From positions 1-26,451 of the IMG/VR virus record IMGVR_UViG_3300020411_001021: 26,451 bases of DNA; one strand, 5' to 3'. Numbering within the stretch: the first letter of the stretch is position 1; each line of letters opens with the position of its first letter. Below are positions 22,901 to 26,451 of the stretch, in pieces. Under the pieces are notes generated by a model that was not told the DNA's origin, ran no database searches, and was given only the letters and a program-made list of their open reading frames with translations. Origin of the DNA: a virus. The position numbers were made by a program, and so were the translations under genes.

Positions 22901-25421
22901 AACTGCTGATGGTCACACTGAGTTAAATTCAACTCTTAACGTTGATAACAATACAACTCTTGGTGGCACATTGGTAGTTACAAGTACATCTGAGTTTAAT
23001 GGAACTGTAGATGTTGATGCAAACTTTGCAGTTAGGTCAGGTACAACAGATAAATTTACAGTTGCATCTTCATCTGGTAATACAGCAACTGAGGGTACTC
23101 TAGTTGTACAAGGTCAGACAACTATCAATGATTCTTTAATTGTTGATGCTGCTAATGAAGAATTTGCAATCCAGAATGGTTCTGGTGCTGATAGGTTTAC
23201 AGTTGATACGGATAATGGTAATACTGAAATTAGTGGTACATTAACTGTTGGATCTACTACACAGATCAATAATACATTTGGAACTACTGGAATATCATCC
23301 TTTACAAATGCATCCGATCAAACTCTTGCAGGTTCATATGCTGCTGATGGTGGTGTAAGAGTTACTGGTGGTGTTGGTATTGCTAAGAATTTAGCAGTTG
23401 GTGGCGGGGCTAGAATACATGGTAATACAGAATTAACTGGTACTTTAGATCTTAATAATGATGCTGATATATCTGGTAATTTAGTAGTTAGCAACACTGA
23501 TGAAGCAACATCTCTTGCAGATGCTTCTGTTGCTCTACAAGTTGCTGGTGGTGCAACTATTGATAAGAATACATACGTTGGTGGAAACTTCACAGTCTAC
23601 GATGCTGGTAATACTCGTGCTGCATTTGAAGTAACTAATGCTACAGGCGATGGTGCATTTTATAATGATCTTACTGTTGGAGGAGACTTAGTAGTAAATG
23701 GAACAACAACTACTGTCAATAGTACGGTCACAACTCTCGATGACCCTATTATTACTTTGGGTGGTGACACAGCACCATCGTCTAATGATGGTAAGGATCG
23801 TGGTGTTGAGTTCCGTTATTACGACGGCTCTGCTAAAGTTGGCTTCTTCGGATATGATAGATCCTCCTCACAATACGTCTTCTTAGCAGATTCAACAAAT
23901 ACAGGAGAAGTCCATGCTGGTACTGATGCTGGATTGAGGGCTGGATCATTAAATCTTACTGCTGCTGGCACAGCACTTGATGTAGATAACAATGCAAATA
24001 TTGATGGCACGTTAACAGTAGATGGTCAGATTACATCTAACCTTGCAACAGGTACTGCTCCATTTGCTGTTACTTCTACTACTAAAGTATCAAACTTGAA
24101 CGTTGACTTGCTAGATGGCATGACAACTTCTCAAAATAATGTGGCATCTACAATTGTTAATCGTGATGGATCTGGAAACTTTACTGCAGGAACAATTACT
24201 GCTGCTCTAACAGGTAATGCATCTACAGCAACAACTCTTGAAACTGCAAGGACAATTACTGTTGATGGTGTTGTTGATGGTAGCGTTTCCTTTAATGGTA
24301 GTGCTGATGTAACAATCACAACAACCTATGCAGATGCTGATATTACTGCTCTAGCAGCTATGTCTGGTACTGGATTTGTTGTAAGGACTGCTAGTAACAC
24401 ATATGCTCAAAGATCAATTTCGGCTACAGCATCATCTGGTATAACAATTACTAATGGTGATGGTGTTGCTGGTAATACAACAATCAATGTCTTATCTGCA
24501 GCAACAAACGCTGCTAACAACTTAGTCTTACGTGATGGATCTGGAGACTTTGCTGCTAATGAAATCACTGCAGATCTTGTTGGTAACGTTACTGGTAATG
24601 TGACTGGTAATGTTACAGGTAATGCAGACACTGCCACAGCACTTGCTACAGCAAGGAATATTGGTGGAGTAGCATTTGATGGATCTGCTAATATAAACCT
24701 TCCTGGTGTTAATGCTGCTGGTAGTCAGGACACTTCTGGTAATGCTGCTACTGCCACTGCCTTAGCAACTGCTCGTAATATTGGTGGCACTTCTTTTGAT
24801 GGCACTGCTGATATTACACCAGCAACTGCTACTCAAGCAGCAAATCTTAACAACCATGATACTGCAGATCTTGCTGAAGGCACTAACCTCTATTATACAG
24901 AGGCAAGAGTTCAAGCAAAACTTGATAATGCTTACGAGCAACTTAGAGCAATGTTAAACAATCTTGCTACTGCTACAACATTGACATTAAATCTATCTGC
25001 AGATCCTACTCCTGGTGATGTTACTGTGCTTAACAGTGGATCACTTTCTGGTGGTACTGGTTATGTTTCAGCTACTAATGTAGCAACAACTGGCGGATCT
25101 GGTACTGGATTAACTGTTGATATCACAGCAGTTGCTGGTGCTGTTACTGCAGTAACAATTAATGCTGCTGGTGGAAATTATGCTGAAGGTGAAACTGTTA
25201 CTATTACAGGTGGTGGTGCAAATGCTACTATCGCTATTCTGACTGTGAAGGAAATGGAAGTTGGTCAAACCTTAACAGGTGCTACTTCTGGTACAACTGG
25301 AGTTATTACTGCTCTTGGTTCTACTTCCGTTACTGTTGACAACGTTGATGGATTCTTTAAGAAGACTGAAGTTGTCTCAGCTGGTAATGTTAACAACTTA
25401 ACTGTATCTTCATTCGCTTAA
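19947..25421 (+). CDS. Large repetitive tail fibre / fibritin-slot protein
   Basis: 1824 residues. The N-terminus (3-52: NRIQLRRGGAQEWANSNP, ELGVELDTGRFKIGDGVTAW) is the virion-attachment-type head found on many phage fibres, also resembling the Mtd N-terminus. Next come 'RDADGNFQAGTVTA...GNASTA' repeats (about 63-124), a chitin-binding-like patch (about 293-343), duplicated 54-residue units (562-615 and 1251-1304), a long region of short beta-helix-like repeats (about 660-1240), two more 'RDGSG.F' repeats with ATALATARNIGG motifs (about 1400-1640), and C-terminal GxGY and TSG modules. There is no collagen-like or peptidase-like autocleavage motif that I recognise. It lies directly before gp13, where T4 has gp11, gp12 and wac. 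I infer a trimeric receptor-binding or whisker-like fibre. No Shine-Dalgarno sequence is visible at the start. Confidence 0.85.
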   Translation: MANRIQLRRGGAQEWANSNPTLAQGELGVELDTGRFKIGDGVTAWNSLRYERPIESTSNTANTLVQRDADGNFQAGTVTATVIGNASTASRLASTRQIQIADDVTCSGVFDGSANLTLNATLELLSSLPHYDGTSTSTGTYTKVTVDAKGRIINASTPSTLADYNLNGTVEGSSAQAYDADLASFASLASNGLVTRVSNGNVTTRVLTGTASRISVSDGGGLLGNPIIDMILTAVVPGDYNTESLTSVNALGSNNEPFGTETVNATKFTVDGYGRLTSATNVPIATAVEGTDAAAYNNGSTYSRGDRITNASNLYQAIAAIAAGGGAPTHTDGSDTGSWRYLAAVSTKQKGLASFSQEDFDVSAGGHVSLAAAGIDNSQLQNSRVSFADGNTKEDFDLDQELTATTGYRGFNYLNYVKVNDTSGNLLFGANNTGDAGAGEVDINVRTYISDPDITLDGAVAQTLDKSGDGNLTFQLTQNSSNQRELTIAATNSGSGTSGVVITAEDLVNIQATEATNGKVWVEGSRFQANYIASDDATLILDPGDDRAVSGKVQIMGDLQVDGTTTTINSTVTTLDDPIITLGGDTAPGSDDNKDRGVEFRYYDSQARVGFFGYDDSAADLGGHTGAFTFLYDATNTSEVFSGTDAGIIAGNLSLTTNTNSTSNTTGDLVVAGGAGIGDDVNIGGSVDVDTNLRIHGTSRFDDTMELHGAAKSLQFKNGSGTVKSEIHTTSGNAEFGGVVTVTGNTDLNANLNVASLVHFESTDNPDILSGAPHSIQNSDYGALRVDGGGYFDKDVLFNGDIYLNGDFNQQEDATENYGLRNYLSVRYKLRAGSVGVYTPSYSNHNTSNLRVFGGAGINTTLHVGATGVGQGLFVGKKNSGDTVKFSVDGPSGNVNTSGTLVVAGQTTINDSLIIDAANEEFAIQNGSGTDKFTVDTDNGNTVIQGTVNIEGVTDIDNDFAVRSGTTDKFKVTSSNGNTNIEGTLTADGHTELNSTLNVDNNTTLGGTLVVTSTSEFNGTVDVDANFAVRSGTTDKFTVASSSGNTATEGTLVVQGQTTINDSLIVDAANEEFAIQNGSGADRFTVDTDNGNTEISGTLTVGSTTQINNTFGTTGISSFTNASDQTLAGSYAADGGVRVTGGVGIAKNLAVGGGARIHGNTELTGTLDLNNDADISGNLVVSNTDEATSLADASVALQVAGGATIDKNTYVGGNFTVYDAGNTRAAFEVTNATGDGAFYNDLTVGGDLVVNGTTTTVNSTVTTLDDPIITLGGDTAPSSNDGKDRGVEFRYYDGSAKVGFFGYDRSSSQYVFLADSTNTGEVHAGTDAGLRAGSLNLTAAGTALDVDNNANIDGTLTVDGQITSNLATGTAPFAVTSTTKVSNLNVDLLDGMTTSQNNVASTIVNRDGSGNFTAGTITAALTGNASTATTLETARTITVDGVVDGSVSFNGSADVTITTTYADADITALAAMSGTGFVVRTASNTYAQRSISATASSGITITNGDGVAGNTTINVLSAATNAANNLVLRDGSGDFAANEITADLVGNVTGNVTGNVTGNADTATALATARNIGGVAFDGSANINLPGVNAAGSQDTSGNAATATALATARNIGGTSFDGTADITPATATQAANLNNHDTADLAEGTNLYYTEARVQAKLDNAYEQLRAMLNNLATATTLTLNLSADPTPGDVTVLNSGSLSGGTGYVSATNVATTGGSGTGLTVDITAVAGAVTAVTINAAGGNYAEGETVTITGGGANATIAILTVKEMEVGQTLTGATSGTTGVITALGSTSVTVDNVDGFFKKTEVVSAGNVNNLTVSSFA
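20823..20976 (+). other. Chitin-binding-like / 'PTHT' patch in the fibre
   Basis: AAYNNGSTYSRGDRI, NLYQAI and GGGAPTHTDGSDTGSWRYL give the aromatic-spacing pattern 'Y..G..V....LY.A....P.HT.G...W.Y' seen in small carbohydrate-binding modules and phage fibre domains. The DNA from here to about 21180 is visibly richer in G and C than its surroundings. Confidence 0.45.
21630..21791 (+). repeat. 54-residue 'IITLGGDTAP' unit, copy 1
   Basis: Residues 562-615 align without gaps to 1251-1304 of the same protein. By my count 46 of 54 residues are identical, including STVTTLDDPIITLGGDTAP and KDRGVEFRYYD. The copy is followed by a longer linker (GGHTGAF...) than copy 2. Confidence 0.9.
22641..22772 (+). 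repeat. 44-residue fibre repeat, copy 1
   Basis: Residues 899-942 (GTLVV.GQTTINDSL ... FTVDTDNGNT) match residues 1050-1093 at 40 of 44 positions. The offset is exactly 453 bases (151 residues). A shorter 'FAVRSGTTDKF' unit occurs twice between them (22824 and 23025). Confidence 0.9.
23094..23225 (+). repeat. 44-residue fibre repeat, copy 2
   Basis: The partner of 22641-22772. The two differ at about 22 of 132 bases but at only 4 residues, so most changes are silent. Confidence 0.9.
23697..23858 (+). repeat. 54-residue 'IITLGGDTAP' unit, copy 2
   Basis: The partner of 21630-21791, in frame and ungapped. It is followed by SSSQYVFLADSTNTGEV, parallel to the AFTFLYDATNTSEV that follows copy 1. 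It uses more C- and G-ending codons and CGT for Arg than the flanking repeats. Confidence 0.9.
24582..24623 (+). repeat. 12-base tandem repeat encoding Gly-Asn-Val-Thr
   Basis: Units of the form GGTAAYGTKACW start at 24582, 24594 and 24606. A partial fourth unit (GGTAATGC) starts at 24618. The repeat gives three GNVT units before GNADTATALATA. Copy number could change in frame by slippage. Confidence 0.85.
25019..25392 (+). repeat. GxGY repeats plus TSG module at the fibre C-terminus
   Basis: SGSLSGGTGYVSATNVA and VTINAAGGNYAEGETVTITGG are GxGY units. MEVGQTLTGATSGTTGVITALG is the same 'G..L.G.TSG..G.V' module seen in the giant protein and gp8. Confidence 0.7.
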
Positions 25422-25426
25422 AATAA

Positions 25427-26233
25427 ATGTCTGCTACAAGACCTGCTTCAAAAACAGAACTAAAAGATTATGCCTTGCGTAGATTAGGTTATCCTACGAT
25501 AGACATCAACGTTGCGACTGAGCAGTTAGATGATCTGGTAGAAGAAGCAATCGATTACTATCAAGAATATCATTATAGTGGAAGTTATCAATCTCTTATG
25601 AAGATTGAAGTTACTGATGCTATTAAGACTGCTGCACAATCATCACAACAACAGGGTGCAACTAATTGGTATGAGAATAATAATTATGTTGATCTACCTC
25701 CTGGAGTTTTATCTGTAAATCATGTATATACTAATGTTGGAGCTTCTAGTGTTGTTCCTGGTAATATTTTTAATATAAAATATCAGATCTTTCTTAATGA
25801 CATCTATGCGATGACACATGGTCAGATCTTACATTATTTTATGACTTCTCAATATCTTGAGACATTGGATTGGATTACTAATTCTCAAGCAAATAGAAGA
25901 ATTAAGTGGAATGAATATCAAAATAGATTGTATCTTGATTTTGATTGGGATACTTTAAACTCAGGTGATTATATTTTAGTTGATTTACATATGCGTCAGG
26001 ATCCTACAACCTATACGGATATGTTTAATGACAATTGGTTAAAGGATTATACTGAAGCATTATTCCAACAACAGTGGGGTAGGAACCTAAGTAAATATGA
26101 TGGTATACAAATGTTGGGTGGTGTTACTCTTAATGGTCGCCAAATTTTAGAAGATGCTGCTGCATACAAAACAAGTTTGGAAGAGACACTTAGAGATCGT
26201 TATGAATTACCACCACTAGATCTAATAGGGTAA
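25427..26233 (+). CDS. gp13: Neck protein gp13
   Basis: 268 residues, close to the T4 gp13 size class (T4 protein about 309, recalled). Two blocks match T4 gp13 clearly: the N-terminus KTELKDYALRRLGYPTIDIN, then LVEEAIDYYQEYHYSG; and the C-terminus NWLKDYTEALFQQQWGRNL, then YDGIQMLGGVTLNGRQILEDA and PPLDLIG. gp13 forms a ring with gp14 in the neck that seals DNA-filled heads and joins them to tails. The ATG at 25427 begins five bases after the fibre stop, with no ribosome-binding motif. gp14 follows immediately, preserving the T4 13-14 order. Internally it is shorter than T4 gp13 around the middle loops. Confidence 0.95.
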   Translation: MSATRPASKTELKDYALRRLGYPTIDINVATEQLDDLVEEAIDYYQEYHYSGSYQSLMKIEVTDAIKTAAQSSQQQGATNWYENNNYVDLPPGVLSVNHVYTNVGASSVVPGNIFNIKYQIFLNDIYAMTHGQILHYFMTSQYLETLDWITNSQANRRIKWNEYQNRLYLDFDWDTLNSGDYILVDLHMRQDPTTYTDMFNDNWLKDYTEALFQQQWGRNLSKYDGIQMLGGVTLNGRQILEDAAAYKTSLEETLRDRYELPPLDLIG

Positions 26234-26236
26234 TGT

Positions 26237-26451
26237 ATGGCATACTCAAATACACCAGCACAAGATTACGTACAATCTGACTATAGTAATAGTGCAAGAT
26301 TAAATATTAATGGGTCGGCACAAGAACAGAAGTTTATAGAAAATTTAATTGTAGAGAGCATTGAAATTTACGGTCAAGATATTTACTACGTGCCGAGAAC
26401 TATTGTCAACCGTGATAACGTCTTCGGAGAGGACTCTGATGGCAAATTTGA
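26237..26451 (+). CDS. gp14: Neck protein gp14 (3'-truncated by window)
   Basis: The first 71 codons are present and the frame is open at the right edge. IVESIEIYGQDIYYVPRTIV and the following FGEDSDGKF match the T4 gp14 motifs 'ESI...G...YYVPR..V' and 'FGED...KF'. gp14 partners gp13 in the head-completion neck. The ATG at 26237 (product starting MAYSNTPAQDY) is chosen because it keeps this frame; the overlapping ATG at 26233 is in another frame. A weak TAGGG lies six bases upstream, one of the few ribosome-site-like sequences in this window. Confidence 0.95.
   Translation, partial: MAYSNTPAQDYVQSDYSNSARLNINGSAQEQKFIENLIVESIEIYGQDIYYVPRTIVNRDNVFGEDSDGKF

Noticed and set aside
1-26451. tRNA genes, CRISPR arrays, insertion sequences or introns
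   Set aside because: Gaps between genes are 82 bases or less and hold only promoters and one terminator. There are no direct-repeat/spacer patterns, transposase motifs or interrupted reading frames.

Overview
The window is a stretch of late structural genes from a T4-like marine myovirus. All genes are on the + strand and almost every base is coding. The anchors are recognisable homologues of T4 gp8 (baseplate wedge), gp13 and gp14 (neck), in the T4 order 8 - ... - 13 - 14. The AT-rich sequence, NATAAATA-type late promoters and very large modular tail proteins fit a phage of Prochlorococcus/Synechococcus or of SAR11 bacteria. The window has no host-diagnostic gene, so this host call is an inference.

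Layout: (1) 3-5057, the 3' part of a very large modular structural protein that is open at the left edge and lies where T4 has gp7. (2) 5088-6314, a fibre-like protein ending in a cupredoxin-like domain. (3) 6319-10467, a 1382-residue protein with a YHYH-family domain that appears to be interrupted by one intact and one degenerate cupredoxin-like domain. (4) 10518-12050, gp8 enlarged by two inserted repeat modules. (5) 12055-19392, a 2445-residue DUF4815-type structural protein in the slot of T4 gp9/gp10. (6) 19392-19625 and 19622-19864, two overlapping small coiled-coil genes, followed by a strong intrinsic terminator. (7) 19947-25421, an 1824-residue repetitive tail fibre in the slot of gp11/gp12/wac. 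(8) 25427-26233, gp13. (9) 26237 to the right edge, gp14, cut off by the window.

Three NATAAATA motifs lie in the three longest intergenic gaps (5061, 10474, 19898). With the terminator at 19868 they divide the region into transcription units: 5088+6319, then gp8 through the small pair, then fibre-gp13-gp14. No gap is longer than 82 bases, so there is no unexplained non-coding stretch.

The most interesting material is inside the genes. The same small beta-rich modules (a 'GxGY...P' repeat, a 'GE.I.G.TSGA.G.V' module, cupredoxin-like domains and glycan-binding-like domains) recur across otherwise unrelated baseplate and fibre proteins. In gp8 they can be seen as insertions into a conserved core. 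Two neighbouring virion proteins keep a full set of type-1 copper ligand residues (His...Cys-x2-His-x2-Met).
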